From NCBI GenBank assembly GCA_010093485.1, contig MU001504.1, positions 441,769 to 505,768 of the forward strand: DNA of 64,000 nucleotides, read 5' to 3'. The notes beneath the pieces are model-generated. The model was given only the letters and a program-made list of their open reading frames with translations. It was not told the origin of the DNA and made no database searches. The DNA comes from Karstenula rhodostoma CBS 690.94 (taxonomy: Eukaryota; Ascomycota; Dothideomycetes; Pleosporales; Didymosphaeriaceae). Made by a program: the position numbers and the translations under genes. Shown here in pieces: positions 1-11,047 of the stretch (position 1 is the stretch's first letter; every line of letters starts with the position of its first letter).

Positions 1-912
1 ACATCGACTGCTTGCCCCTAAGTCAGGATGGATCGTACTCCTAGTCGAGTTGCATCTCCCATAGATGAACATAAAACATTACACACGAGTGCAACCCGCG
101 ATGATATCTTCGACACGAATTCTCCCGAGAGAATATCATATTTTCCATGATTGCATAGGCGTAACTCTACCACGCCAACGATTTACACCCAACGCGATAT
201 TCACCCAATCGATGATCGACACCTTCTAATACCCATCCTCCTCGCGAGCGCGTCTCCCTACTTCAATACTGCAGTACCGGAACACATCATCGTAACTCTA
301 CCATTCTTCGGGATGATGATACAAGATGTGACTATCAATAATTGGGTACAAGTAACAGCTCCAATTTAACGTCCGCTGGGAATCTCGTCTATTTGAATTT
401 GGCATGCACGAACATACGAAGGTAGTTTGAGATAGCGCTCAACACTCTCATTTAGAATTTGGAATTCACCCCGCATTGTTGAGCCCGCACGCAGCCCGAA
501 GAGGCAATATTTCCAGAGGAACTATAGATACAACTGCAAGACTGTTTGGAGTGGGGTACACTAAGCCTTCGCAATCAGGTGCCATGGAAGCCACTGTAGC
601 CCTAGCTGCGTGCGTCCAGTCTAACCAAGAGCAGAAGTTCTCCCAATTTCCCCTGTAAGTGGCAATCTTCCCCCACGCTGTCGCATGATTGCTCGCCTAT
701 GCTAGAACCTGGGCAGGAATCCTCAGAAGCTTCGAAGCTCGTCATTGCCGGATTTAAGCGTCGCAGACCTTCGAGTTGTTTGTACGCTCTTTGGCCTGTT
801 AAATTTGCTCAATCATTTGGCTTGTCTCGTTCTTCTTGCCCCTACTCTCAGTTCAGAGGATATTTAGTTGCCAAAATCCAACCTGTGTGTTTTATTTATC
901 TTACCCTGCAAG
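1..912. other. no gene recognised
   Basis: Only short open frames occur here, none with a recognisable family motif or plausible splice structure. The region is moderately AT-rich and ends in the 5' flank of the dehydrogenase that begins at 913. Confidence 0.5.
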
Positions 913-1857
913 ATGACCCGAGACCAAAACGGTTGTTCAAACGCTTCGATGGTCGAGCCTCGTAAAGTATACGACTTAGCAGGTTTAACCTCGATAGTAA
1001 CGGGCTCTTCAAGGTGCGGACGTCTCCGAATAGCTCATTCGGATTATATCGCTGATATTCCGTGTTCAGAGGAATCGGTGCCGGTATAGCACTCGAGCTT
1101 GCTCGTCGCGGCGCCAATGTCGTCGTTAATTACACTTCTCCCAAGAGTCGAAGCGCGGCAGAAAGCATCGTGACCACAATTGAGGGTTGTGGATCAAGCG
1201 CACGCGCTGTATCAGTTCAAGCCAACGTTGTCATCCCAGAAGATCAGAAGAAAGTGGTGGAGGCAGCACTAGAGCTGAGCGGAGATAAAGCTATTAACAT
1301 CCTGGTTCACAACGCCGGAAACGGAGATGACTGCTATCTGCCTGATATCACAGAGGAATTTTACGGGATGCAGACCGATCTCAACGTCAAAGGTATGTGT
1401 CACCGCATCGACTTCCTGACGGAGACATACTGACAAAGTTGTTCGCACAGCGCCGATTTTCCTCACTCAGAAAGTCATTCCCCTCATGCCTCGTGGCGGC
1501 CGTATCATCCTCATATCTTCATGTTCTGCACGCATGGGTGTCGCGCAGCACACAGTCTATGCCGCCAGTAAAGCTTCCAACGAATCCTTTGCGCGCGTTT
1601 GGGCCACGGAACTCGGTCAAAGCAAAGGCATCACGGTCAATTGCGTCAATCCTGGCCCAGTGGCAACGAATGGATACTATAACAGCACCCAAGAGTTCAT
1701 CGATGATCTAAAGCCACCCGTAGACTCAACGCCCGCAGAGGCCCGAGTAGGAGAAGTGCGAGATATTGCGCCTATTGTGGGATTCTTGGCAAGCGAGGAG
1801 AGTAGATGGGTGACTGGAAGTACTGTTAGTGCTTGTGGAGGGCTCTTATTCTTCTAA
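913..1857 (+). CDS. short-chain dehydrogenase/reductase (classical SDR)
   Basis: NAD(P)-dependent oxidoreductase of the classical SDR family; substrate unknown. Exons 913-1013, 1070-1392 and 1451-1857 give 276 residues. The first splice restores the cofactor motif TGSSRGIG (residues 30-37) and the second restores the NVKAPIFLTQ helix. NNAG is represented by VHNAG. The catalytic Ser lies in ISSCS near residue 164, and the Tyr and Lys are Y178 and K182 in YAASK. PGPVATNGYY follows the usual substrate-loop PG motif. The C terminus ends SACGGLLFF, normal for the family. Introns are 56 and 58 nt. The start at 913 is the first ATG in frame. Its neighbour is an amine oxidase gene on the opposite strand, tail to tail. 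No targeting signal is evident. The family call is secure; the reaction is not known. Confidence 0.88.
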
Positions 1858-2253
1858 CGGCTTGGTTGCAGAGAACACGTGTAATAGCCAAAATCGATCA
1901 AGTGATCAGACCTTTTGTCATACTTGCCTCCGTGACTCGAACCGAAATCGCACGTCGCTAGTGTCGAGATCAACTGCACATCGACCGCAAGCAAGCTTTT
2001 GATGACTGTTCTTGAGCCTAAAGCAAAATTTCATTAGCCTTGTGTGCCTTCACTGCAACAGCATCCCTTGTCACAGTCTAGCCCTGACACCATCATGGTA
2101 AAGCAAAGTCGTTACGTTCCGAGATGAAAAAAACAGAGTATCATTGGTATACAAGCTACGCAACAGCACCGGCCGACAGGTTGCACAACATCTACTGGGG
2201 ACCTGCAATGTCTATCTCAAACTCTGAAAAAGACACATGGTCCTACACTCGCT
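1858..2253. other. tail-to-tail intergenic region
   Basis: This is the space between the convergent SDR and amine oxidase genes. It holds no gene-like frame and is presumably made of the two 3' untranslated regions. Confidence 0.4.
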
Positions 2254-4286
2254 TCAAATCCGCGAATCGCTCCTAGGACAGCCAGTGCAATCAGTAAGCC
2301 TCGACTGATTGAACTTCTGGTTTGATCGCGGGACATCGTTCGATGGATTAAAATCAAAGAAGCTTGTAGGTTTCAATGAGACCATCATCTTCTCAGCAGG
2401 CATGACCGGGAAGTCTAAGTCATTCAAGTCAGCATGTGCGATGTTTTTCTAAACTGGGCTGCCGTTAAGAACTTACCTTCAGGTCTTGTTACGTGTGTAA
2501 GCCCAAATGTGTACCATAGAACTACATCTTCGTTCTCAACGTTCTCTTTCCTCTCACTCCAGATGGCCAAGCCTGTATCCTCGTGGCTTTGATTGGTAAA
2601 TTCTCCGGCAGCATAAAGCTCATCATCCTTGTACTTAGTGACCCAGGTTGGCCTGCCAGCGAATATGCCTCGTTTGTAATTGAATGTAGATGGCCCCATC
2701 ATGATCATCTGTGAAGATATACTACGCAACTTGTACCCCACAGGCTTACCAGAAATCTGGTTGATGTGATTAGAGTTGATGATCTTATAGACCCATGACT
2801 TTGTGATATCCAGATCATAACCGCCTGGCTGTGTGACTGTAGTCGATTCTACACGGAAAGCGATGCCGAAAGGTTCCAGCTCTCGATCCGAATCACCGAT
2901 GGGAATACAGTCCTCGTAAACAACGCTGTTCCTCTGTCCATCGAGGGCTGGGTCGATCCGAACGTTGAACAAGTGCTGATGATTGGCAGCCATTACACCA
3001 GGAGCTACGATCGTACCCCATTCGTGTTGAATGCCTTGCTTCGAAGGCATAGTAGACACAATGCCCGTGGCCTTGACCTCAATGTGCACGTTGGCAGCTT
3101 GGTCGAAAATGATGGCCAGAATATACTCGTAATTGGCAACTGTAGCTGTGAATTGAAGAACGAGTTGTCGGTCCTGAACAACGGAAGAGTTGTTGTTGCG
3201 GAAGTTCGTGTGCTTTCAGTCAATGCCTTGGTCGACCTCGTGCATACAGACTACATTCTTCATAAGTACTGGAATTCCTTGCGCATCGCATCTGAACCCA
3301 TCGAAGTAGTGGATATGCCATAGGCAGTCGCAGCCCAGTGCCAATGTGTTGGATGTCAGACCAAAGCCTGAGTCGCCTAAATCGAAGGCTTGCTTTCTGT
3401 GGTATGGAGTACGTGGATCGCCGTAAGGTCCAGTCATCTCACTCATCGAAACACGGTAGAACAACGATCTGCCATCGTACGTAATATTGTTGAAAACCGG
3501 ACCTTCTCGCAAGTTCCAGCCCAGGTGAAAGTCCCACTTCTGCCATGAAATGCGACGGCCTTTGACTGAAAACGAGGGGCCTTCCGGCTGGGCTACTTGG
3601 AGAGGTTTCAGATCCTGCCTGAAGTAGTCGCTACCCAAGATTCGTTCAGAGTATTCGACCGGACGAGCGGCGTTCCAGGGCTGTGTCTCGGTAGTCTCAT
3701 CGCGAATGTCCAAGGGGAGGAAATCGATACAGCAAAGCTCGAGGGTATGCGCGTCGAAAACCGGTGAAAATGGCGCAGTGAGTGAGTAATGGTTGGCTTC
3801 AGGGTCGTCGTTCAACACAATATACATGTAACATTGAAACAAGCGTCTTCTCTCGTTGGCATTGTCCGTACCGTAAGACCATGGGTCATTGACAACTGTG
3901 GCACCTTCTGGGAGCTTCAACTTCTTGATCTCGGCGAGCACATCGGGGTGCGTATTGCATGCATCGTGAACAAGTTCCCACTCCCAATAGTCGACTGGTC
4001 CTTGCGCGTCCGGAAGCTCCTCCTGCGACTCAACGACGCGACGTGTGACGTTTGTGACCGCTTTCCATAGATGAGGCAATTTAGCCACATGATAGTAAAC
4101 CCTCGCACACCTGTCCACAGGAGTGTCACAATCTTCTATCCAGGCTAGAACCTCGCTCTTTGAAGGTTCGAATATGTCCACAACCTTGGTCCTGAGTTGC
4201 GTCGGATATGTCTGCTGTCGCAAAATGTCGGAAGCTATGCAGATTTCTGTGGGAGAGATAGGATCAAGAGGATGAGAAGCAATCAT
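2254..4286 (-). pseudogene. copper amine oxidase gene interrupted by an in-frame TGA
   Basis: Homologue of topaquinone copper amine oxidases, which oxidise primary amines to aldehydes with release of H2O2 and ammonia. Exons 4286-2477 and 2414-2254 form one frame of 657 codons. The N2/N3 domains come first, then the catalytic domain with YHRKQAFDLGDSGFG (substrate channel, catalytic Asp), the TPQ consensus V-A-N-Y-E (Tyr at codon 386), the copper ligands H-Q-H in ANHQHLF and the third His in GLTHVTRPED. The 62-nt intron restores RPEDFPVMPAE. Codon 357 (3216-3218) is TGA where the family has Trp in the run GI-L-W-K-H-T-N-F; the frame is unchanged on both sides. Translation would stop before the TPQ tyrosine and all copper ligands, so the predicted product is inactive. 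Nothing else looks decayed, so this is either a recent null allele, a sequence error or a read-through case. The usable ATG is at 4286; no peroxisomal SKL is seen. Confidence 0.85.
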
Positions 4287-4288
4287 GA

Positions 4289-4338
4289 TGGAGAGATTCA
4301 AGTTGGATAAGAATGGAGAGATTTAAGTTGGATAAGAA
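4289..4338. repeat. tandem duplication, 2 x 25 bp
   Basis: Two adjacent 25-bp units, 4289-4313 and 4314-4338, differ at one position (C/T). They lie immediately upstream of the amine oxidase start codon at 4286, in its 5' leader. Confidence 0.9.
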
Positions 4339-5089
4339 TAAAAGAGGACATTGAAGAACAGCAAGCAGTCAACTGGTCTGTTGAAACATGTCTACCTTTG
4401 ATGAGAGCTTCGCGGCTCTAAGTGCGGGAAACTAATTAATGTTGGCTCCCAGTGTCGCCTGACAATGCCTTCATCGGCTCCTAGGTAACGCCAAGTGCTG
4501 AGACGAATCTCCAAAGTAGGCATTTTCGCTACTGATGTGAACGCAATGTTCCGTGGGGACGCACTTCAATGTAATACAAACAAAATATTAAGATAGATTC
4601 CATAACAGGCTGAGCGTTCAACAGGCCCGAGAAAGGATCCACTTTTGGTGTCTTGTAGAATTGATGAGAGCTGCATGAACTGACTGGATAAGTGGGGCCA
4701 ACACCATAAGAGGTTATCCGATCAAGTAGCTTAACCCAAAGAGGCAATTTCCTCCACCACGTATGCAGGGTCTACATAGCGTTGCGGTCGTTTCCTGTAG
4801 AATGTAAATGCAATATCATTGAGCCAAGTATTTTCGATTCAACACGTATCATCGTTCCAGATGCTGGGGAAGTTCTGGCCAAGGAGAGGCGGCTGCTTCG
4901 CCTTATCACTAAGGCTTTGCGCATGACGTGTCTTTGAAGAATGACACTCTCCACCTTCTAACATTGTTCTGCTCTACAACTACGCGCAGTCAACTTACTG
5001 TGTCATGTGATTATAAACAAGGAGGAAAATTCAGTTTATCTTAGCTTCTCTCCAACACTCCGAGAACTTTCGCACTATCCATTATCAAC
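4339..5089. other. intergenic region with a possible relic frame
   Basis: Between the divergent amine oxidase and acetyltransferase genes. A minus-strand frame at about 4529-4954 is broken by one TAG near 4772 and contains coding-looking text (for example SYGVGPTYPVSS and DPFSGLLNAQPVMES), but I cannot assign it to a family. The rest is promoter sequence. Confidence 0.35.
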
Positions 5090-5847
5090 ATGGGCTCTAT
5101 CAACAATACACCAAGCTACAAGGCGAGCATTCCGGAACTCAAAAAGGCACTCAGCGGCGTAGATGAATATCAGAAGATGCTCAGAGGGGAGCTATACTAC
5201 TCATTTGGTCCCGAGATGACCTGGGCGAGACGTCGATGCGCGATCGCATGCCGGAAATACAATGCAGCTGAAGATCCCACACGGAGGGAGCAGGTAGCGA
5301 TGTGGCGAGAGTGCGTCAATCGCCTAAGATGCGGTTTCCGAATACATACTGACCGCCGAACAGCGTTTTAGGGAACACCGACCCGTTGCCACCGCAGGCC
5401 GCTACGCAAGAAGAAGACGATGCTCAATTTGGCGGCGATCCTTGGGTGGAGGGTCCGGTCCGTATAGACTATGGTATCCATGTCACAGTTGTCCGAGATT
5501 CTTTCATTGGACCCAATTTCATGGTTTTGGATACTTGCAAAGTGAGCATCGGTGCGCGCGTGTTGATTGGTCCAAATGTGTCCATTTACACCGCGACGCA
5601 TCCCGTGGATCCAGCAATACGGCAGGGAATTGTTGGACCAGAGATGGGTAAAGAGATAGTTATCGGAGAAGACTGCTGGGTCGGCGGAGGGGCTTATATC
5701 CTGCCGGGAGTTACCATCGGGCGGGGCGTCACTGTAGGGGCCGGTTCCGTGGTCACAAAGAATGCGGAACCATTCACTGTGGTCGCGGGCAACCCGGCGC
5801 GTGTCATAAGAATATTGGATAATAACTTTAAGGAAGAAACCGAGTAG
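5090..5847 (+). CDS. maltose/galactoside-type O-acetyltransferase (left-handed beta helix)
   Basis: Acetyl-CoA-dependent sugar O-acetyltransferase of the maa/NodL/LacA hexapeptide-repeat family. Exons 5090-5310 and 5364-5847 encode 234 residues, normal for fungal members. The N-terminal maltose acetyltransferase region (KMLRGELYYSFGPEM, about residues 30-45) is followed by repeated hexapeptide turns: FIGPNFMVLDTCKVSIGARVLIGPNVSI, then TATHPVDP with the acceptor-site His, then IVIGEDCWVGGGAYILPGVTIGRGVTVGAGSVVT and VVAGNPARVIR. The 53-nt GTGCGT..CAG intron was chosen because it restores MWRDVLGNTDPLPPQ, the family sequence at that point. The physiological acceptor in fungi is not established. 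It stands alone, divergent from the amine oxidase. Confidence 0.9.
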
Positions 5848-6065
5848 ACTCAGGACTCCGGGTATACCAGTTCGAGAATTTAGGCAAGGGCTCGTGACTT
5901 CTTGTCAGAAGAAACCGTTTGGGCATGAACACCTTGTTGCTGTGGTCAGATTCATGATCGTGTCCCTTGGCTGGCTAAAACTTGCTGGTTGAGATTCAAG
6001 ATCATCTATTAGAACATGTATGTCCAGTAGAATTCCCGCTTCAATAAATCAGTGGGTCATACATG

Positions 6066-6365
6066 CTGTCTGGGAATTACGATCTCAAAATTCTTCGTCC
6101 ATAGCTCATCACACAGCTCGAGGAGTTCTGCAGGGAATCCATCCTCGAACGGGTGGATGTGGCTTCGGACTCTTTGGTCCAAAGTCCTTGGCATCTGGTC
6201 CGTACATCCGGATGTTTCCTTGTCCTTTAAGGAGAGCCCCATGTTCATTCGTGTTGTAGGTGTGGAAGTAGGTTTCGGTGGGGATTAAATTCTTTTCATC
6301 AGCTCGCCATCAAATAAGTGCTGAAATAACTTGATGCCACCATTCTTCGTACCCCTGCGCCTCTT
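6066..6365 (-). pseudogene. frameshifted protein fragment, family not recognised
   Basis: On the minus strand coding-like sequence hops between two frames: KLFQHLFDGELMKRI in one, then TETYFHTYNTNEHGALLKG and GNIRMYGPDAKDFGPK in the next, then FEDGFPAELLELCDELW..NFEIVIPRQHV and a stop back in the first. The breaks fall near 6290 and 6160 and look like single-base indels in a once continuous C-terminal region. No start or upstream exons were found. I do not recognise the family, so no function is proposed. Confidence 0.45.
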
Positions 6366-6786
6366 CTTTTCAGCTTAAATACTCTCCATCACTATGACTG
6401 CCTGGACCTTTTAGTATCTAGATAAAATATCTTGATTCACATCTAGAAATCTCAAGGCTATGGCCGATATGTTTCAGGACAGCGTCAGAGGATGTGCACC
6501 CCCTTGTAATATGATGTAAACCCTTGGCATAGGGCGGGTCAAACCTGTTCTAAACGTTCCCTAGCGCCGAGAGCGCTATCAATTTGTAGGTGAATGAGTT
6601 GATCTTGTTGGTCTGAGTTGAATTACACATCAATGAAAATTTAGGTATGTGGGCTGAAAGTTTTGACTGAGCTAGGCTTGGAGATATGTGCTCACGGACC
6701 TGGGGCTCAAACTTATTCCTCACCTGCGCTATATAAACCCTCGAGCACTGCCTTCTGACCTGCACCCAACAGAATAACACTCGAAC

Positions 6787-7425
6787 ATGACATCCACCAA
6801 CGCGCTGAAAGCCCCTGGAGACTCTGCTATGAGCTCAGCAATGACAAGAGCTATGTAAGTGCTTATCTAGCCTAATTTGCCCCCCAGATCCTGCTCATAC
6901 GAGTGTAGCACTGTCCGCAACCAGACCGTTTCACCACTCCTGCGACTCCCAGGAGAGATTCGCAACAAGATATACGCCTACGCGTCCCATAACAATGCGC
7001 TTTACGTGAATACACGTTCCGGACGGCTTCAGAACCACGAAAATAGCCGCGGCCTTATTTTTGCCTGCCGCCAGACCCTAGCGGAAGCCAAACAAATCTG
7101 CATGGAAGAAGTAGTCCTGCAGTTTCCGCCCGGCAAGGGCCTCTTCATCTTCCGCAAACGCGTACCTGCGTCGACCCTGGCGCCCATTCGCCGCATCAGC
7201 TTTCCCATGGAAGTGACCCGGTTGATTTTAGACTGCCACGATCACACGAATGCGGCGTCAGTCATTGGATCCCGTTTGGTCTCTCTGGACACGGTTTTTG
7301 TTTGCGCCTACTGGGATTCTCGGATTCCAAATGATCAAGCACGCCGAGAGATTATTACTGATCGTCTGGTCAAGGTGACCGGCAACCAGTCCCTGAAGGT
7401 GGTATTCGGTCTGTGTAACAGATGA
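6787..7425 (+). CDS. 2EXR/F-box-like domain protein
   Basis: Exons 6787-6854 and 6888-7425 encode 201 residues. The signature LLRLPGEIRNKIYAYA (just after residue 40) is the 2EXR/F-box-like start common in large lineage-expanded fungal families of unknown function; the body reads IFACRQTLAEAKQICMEEV and RISFPMEVTRLILDC as is usual. An exon 1 is required because the long frame is closed by TAG upstream. The joining intron (GTAAGT..CCCCCAG) would be only 33 nt, unusually short, so the first exon is less certain than the rest. No signal peptide or membrane segment. A role in protein interaction or ubiquitination is only a family-level guess. Confidence 0.7.
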
Positions 7426-7803
7426 TATTAGTCATCACATGAGCTTCTGGAACTGTTTCACAGATATCTGATACTACAGCAGACAATGAGTGGTGCTTGA
7501 TCTGCTAGCACTCAACAAGACATGATCAAGAAGGAAGGAAAATTACCACCCAGCCCAGCGTGGCATATAAGACCGTCGATTTTGTAGCTAAACACACGGT
7601 CCCTGGCCCAGAATAACCATAGTTATCTTCAGCAAACCATGGAACGAATCTAATCCATTACCTCTCTCTTATCCCAATCTCCTAAACTAACAATATCAAC
7701 AAACGATACTCTCATGCCGTGCACGCCTCAGGCCCCAAGATCATGAGCGCCACCTAAAAGCCCTCCCCCCTCACTCATCCTGCGCCGCATAAAGCTTCCG
7801 CGG
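7426..7803. other. intergenic, 3' flanks of convergent genes
   Basis: Nothing gene-like is seen. It includes the 33-nt stretch 7771-7803 that would encode the C-terminal tail of the neighbouring hydroxylase if its terminal TGA were read through. Confidence 0.4.
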
Positions 7804-8890
7804 TCATATATTCATCCCAATCTTCTCGCCCGCCCCCACCGGCAACCCAGCATGCAGTACCCTCCTATCTCCCTTCCCACTGTCCGGAATATTAACCCAG
7901 AACAGCGCATTTCCCATCACAGGTTTAAACCTCACACCCCTCCCATCCCCATCCCCACCCCCGCCGTCTTCCTTCCCCCTCTCCACCCTCCCTTCAAACC
8001 CCACCTCCTTCCCTTCCTCAACAGTAACAGAGGGAAACCACGTATACCCCTCCGTGCAATTATCCCTCAAAAAAACGAAGAAGCTCGCAGGCCGATTAAA
8101 CAACCCACCGCTGCCATCAGAGAGGCGCTGATGGCGCGGCCAGAAGTCGGTGTGCAGGTCGTAGCGTTGGGAGGGAAGGTAGCGTACGAGCTGGGGACTA
8201 TGCAGCAAGTAAGGGTGGGTCAGCGATAAACGAGGGAAGCGGGGGGTGACGCACGTGCTAAACGGCTCGTGGGTGTGCAGCATGGTCCCCAGGAACGTGC
8301 GCGCGCGGGCGACGACTTCTCACCGCCGTGTATCAGCATCTGTGCGATGGCTCTGCAAGGCCGCGAGGGATGTACTCACTACACGCGACAAGCGGCGTCT
8401 CCACCGCTAGTGGCGCACTCTGGCTCGTCCGCCCGCTAACCTTTTGGTTCGCACCGCCGGAGCGGGAGATGAACGAGTCTTCGAAGTTGGCCGAGCCCAG
8501 TTCAATCAGTGCCTCGGCCTCGGCGGCGGAGGTGAAGTTGTTGATGTATATCAGTAGGGGGTCTAGGGATACGATTTGCGTTGTGTAGGTGTGCGCGCGG
8601 CATGCGGCGAGGAGAGAGGGAGAGGAGGGGTCGATGGATGTATTTAAATCGTTTTCTGGGGCGAGGGATATGCGGATCGGTGCGAGGTAGGAGGTGTAGA
8701 GGGCTTGGAGGAGGAGGGGTACGGTGAGGAGGGTGAAAGACAGGGCTATGAACTGGGTGGAGGACTGTAGGGGGATGTTAGAGATCCCTGGACTAACGTG
8801 TGTTGGTGTACTCACGAGCTCAAGCTTCCCAGTCTTGTTGGCTTTGCGCGACGAAGGTACCGCGCTCTGGGATTGATTTTGCTTCGGCAT
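7804..8890 (-). CDS. membrane-anchored prolyl 4-hydroxylase-like 2OG-Fe(II) dioxygenase
   Basis: 2-oxoglutarate and Fe(II) dependent hydroxylase of the P4H alpha type, probably in the secretory pathway. Exons 8890-8816, 8764-8380 and 8315-7804 encode 323 residues. A 51-nt first intron (GTGAGT, CTAAC, CTACAG) is a multiple of three and could be missed. One membrane segment lies at about residues 30-52. The catalytic fold includes SGRTSQSAPL, VARARTFLGTML and LVRYLPSQRYDLHTDF, with iron ligands H208 and D210 and the distal His (H308) in VLHAGLPVGAGEKIG. An acidic Gly/Asp-rich insert lies near residues 260-280. The 64-nt second intron restores VACIVARARTF. The protein stops at GMNI by TGA; the next codons in frame spell PRKLYAAQDE and a stop, and the family normally continues NIW-PR, so the stop appears to replace a Trp codon. 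Activity is probably kept. Confidence 0.85.
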
Positions 8891-9341
8891 TTTGGCGACG
8901 GTGAGATAAACATTGCAGGCTGGGAGCGTAAGTTATGAATATGAGTTGGTTGCGGTGGTTGTTTTTAGTGCTGGAAGACATTGTGGGATGGCTACATTGC
9001 ATACACAACGGTAATATCATTCTCAGCGGCAGGCCGAGTCAGCGCGCAGAACGATTACAGGGCCCTCGAATATTATATCACATTGCCATGCTGAGAACAA
9101 GGATGGAAACAGCCTGAGCGGGGTGCAACATCCGGGAACAATATATCTTGGCGGGGTACCCTGCCGCGTATTGATGAGAAGAGTTAAACATGAGAACTGT
9201 TCGGAGACCCCTACACAGAGCATTGAACATGGTATGAACAGTACAGGTATATATTGCGCTTCCATTCAGGTATTAACATTCGGTTCTATATGCACCATCT
9301 CGAGCTCACCGGCCCTTCCCCCATGCAACACCTCGATAAGC
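8891..9341. other. intergenic region
   Basis: It lies between the start of the hydroxylase gene and the 3' end of the transporter gene. No convincing gene, repeat or RNA was seen. Confidence 0.4.
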
Positions 9342-11047
9342 TTAGGTGTTAAAGTGCCATCTTGGGTGCTTGTCTCCTAGCTTCAGATCCTCTTCCGAAT
9401 CATGAAACCCTCTGGTCTGGGGGTTGGCCGCAAGATACGCCTGCTTCTGCTTGTTTTCTCTTGCCAGCAGCCACCAAAGCGTACTGACCACAATGAGGTT
9501 ACCGACCAGATATCCCAGTGCGACCGAATGCCCTAGAACATATCGAGGTGCAGTAGCTGGACGATACAGTTGAGTTCCGATGACAGCGCCCAAGTTACCG
9601 ATAGAGATCTGCATAGCGTTGGCCGTTGCTCGCTTTGTCTGACCGGAGACGTTGATGGCGGGCCAGGACAAGACCAGGGCGACCGAAGGGTAGATGCCCA
9701 TTGCTGCGAAGAAAGTACCAACGTAGGACACACCAGGTTTCTGTGTGGGGTGTTTATTCGCGAGAAGGATTATGTATCCAATGATAGCTAGTGTGGATGT
9801 GGTGATGGTGAAGAGAGCGCGACGCTTGTACCTTTCTGCGAGGATTGCCCATCCAATGGTGAAAATTGTGGCTACTGCATACGGAGGGATCGAAAGAAGT
9901 TGCGACTGCGCGGCTGTGTAGCCCATGTCCTTGATTATAGTAGGCTGGTACTGTTAATGCACGTCTGTCTCACCAGGCGAAGAGGATACTTACTAAGAAA
10001 AGCGACAACGTGTACAGGGGCAGGCTCATCGTATGGAAGCAAGCACCGTATAGCCATACTTTTGGGTCTTTGATAGCGTTGAGGACAGAAGCCCAGGTGA
10101 ACTTCTCGTCGTTTGTCGCATCGCTATCGGCTTTGAGGCGAGAATTGATATACGAGCGCTCTTTCTTAGACAGCCAACTCACAGTCTCAGGGTAATTCGA
10201 GATGAACAAATACGCAAAAGCTGCAATCAATATCGTAGCGAGTCCTTCCTGGATAGAGTAAGCTTCAATAAATGCGAAAATGTGGATTGAATTACCAGTA
10301 TAAAGATCCACCGCCAGCCGGCGTAACCGCCTACACCTCGCATATGTCCGATGCCATATGCCAGGATACCTCCAAAGGCGCCTGCCAGAGAAGCGCAACT
10401 AAAGAACAGGGAGATACGATACTGGCGCTCGTCTCTCTTGTACCACATTGACAAGTAGTACACCACTCCTGGGAAAAGACCAGATTCAGCCACACCAAGG
10501 CTGTGAACATGGTCAACACATTGAGACAACCAGGAATAGGATAGGAGCACTCACAAGAAGCGGACCGTGAGAAAGCCAGCCATGTTCTGCGTTACTCCCA
10601 TCAAAGTCGCGACAATACCCCACACGATCGTCAATGTTGGGAGCCAAAATTTCGGCGTCGTGCGCTTCAACACAATGTTGCAAGGAAGTTCGAAGAGCAC
10701 ATATCCGATGAAGTACAGCGTCAGACCAGTCAGGTATTGATTTCCGGTCATGGGTTTGCCGTTGGATTGCTTCAGGTCGTTGAGTAGGCCCTCGATTCTC
10801 GCGTTGGCAACTAGAGCCGTTGCGTTAGCAGAGTCCGCCAGGGTGTTGGGAAGAGATTGCGAAACGCACCATTGCTGCGATCCAAGAACGAAAGCAGATA
10901 CAAGATAGAGACGGCCGGTAAGAGCCTCAAGTCAAGTTTTCTGAGTAGTGCCTTCTCGTTCACGTCGCCGTGCGCAACGGCCTCAAGGTCCGAATCAGAG
11001 TTGGTCGACGCGCCAGGCCTCTCGACCTCTACTTTTTCCGACGCCAT
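9342..11047 (-). CDS. MFS transporter, allantoate permease (Dal5-like) family
   Basis: Plasma-membrane proton symporter of the anion:cation symporter branch, which carries allantoate, nicotinate, biotin-like and related organic anions; substrate not predictable. Exons 11047-10870, 10810-10555, 10500-10296, 10248-9994 and 9950-9342 encode 500 residues with about 12 membrane segments. Splicing restores FLDRSNVANARIEGL (end of TM1 and the family motif), VRFFLGVAESGLFPGVVYYLSMWYKRDERQYR, GWRWIFILEGL and FLYQPTIIKDMGYTAAQSQLLSIPPYAVA. Introns are 59, 54, 47 and 43 nt. The N terminus is acidic and cytosolic. The ATG at 11047 is preferred; an upstream GTG in frame is not a plausible start. No pathway genes adjoin it. 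Confidence 0.92.

Noticed and set aside
7852..8229. 125-codon plus-strand frame opposite the prolyl hydroxylase
   Set aside because: It is the antisense shadow of exon 3, Pro-rich by composition, with no motif of its own.
9342..11047. Transporter plus hydroxylase as part of a secondary-metabolite cluster
   Set aside because: No polyketide synthase, peptide synthetase, terpene synthase or cluster regulator adjoins them.
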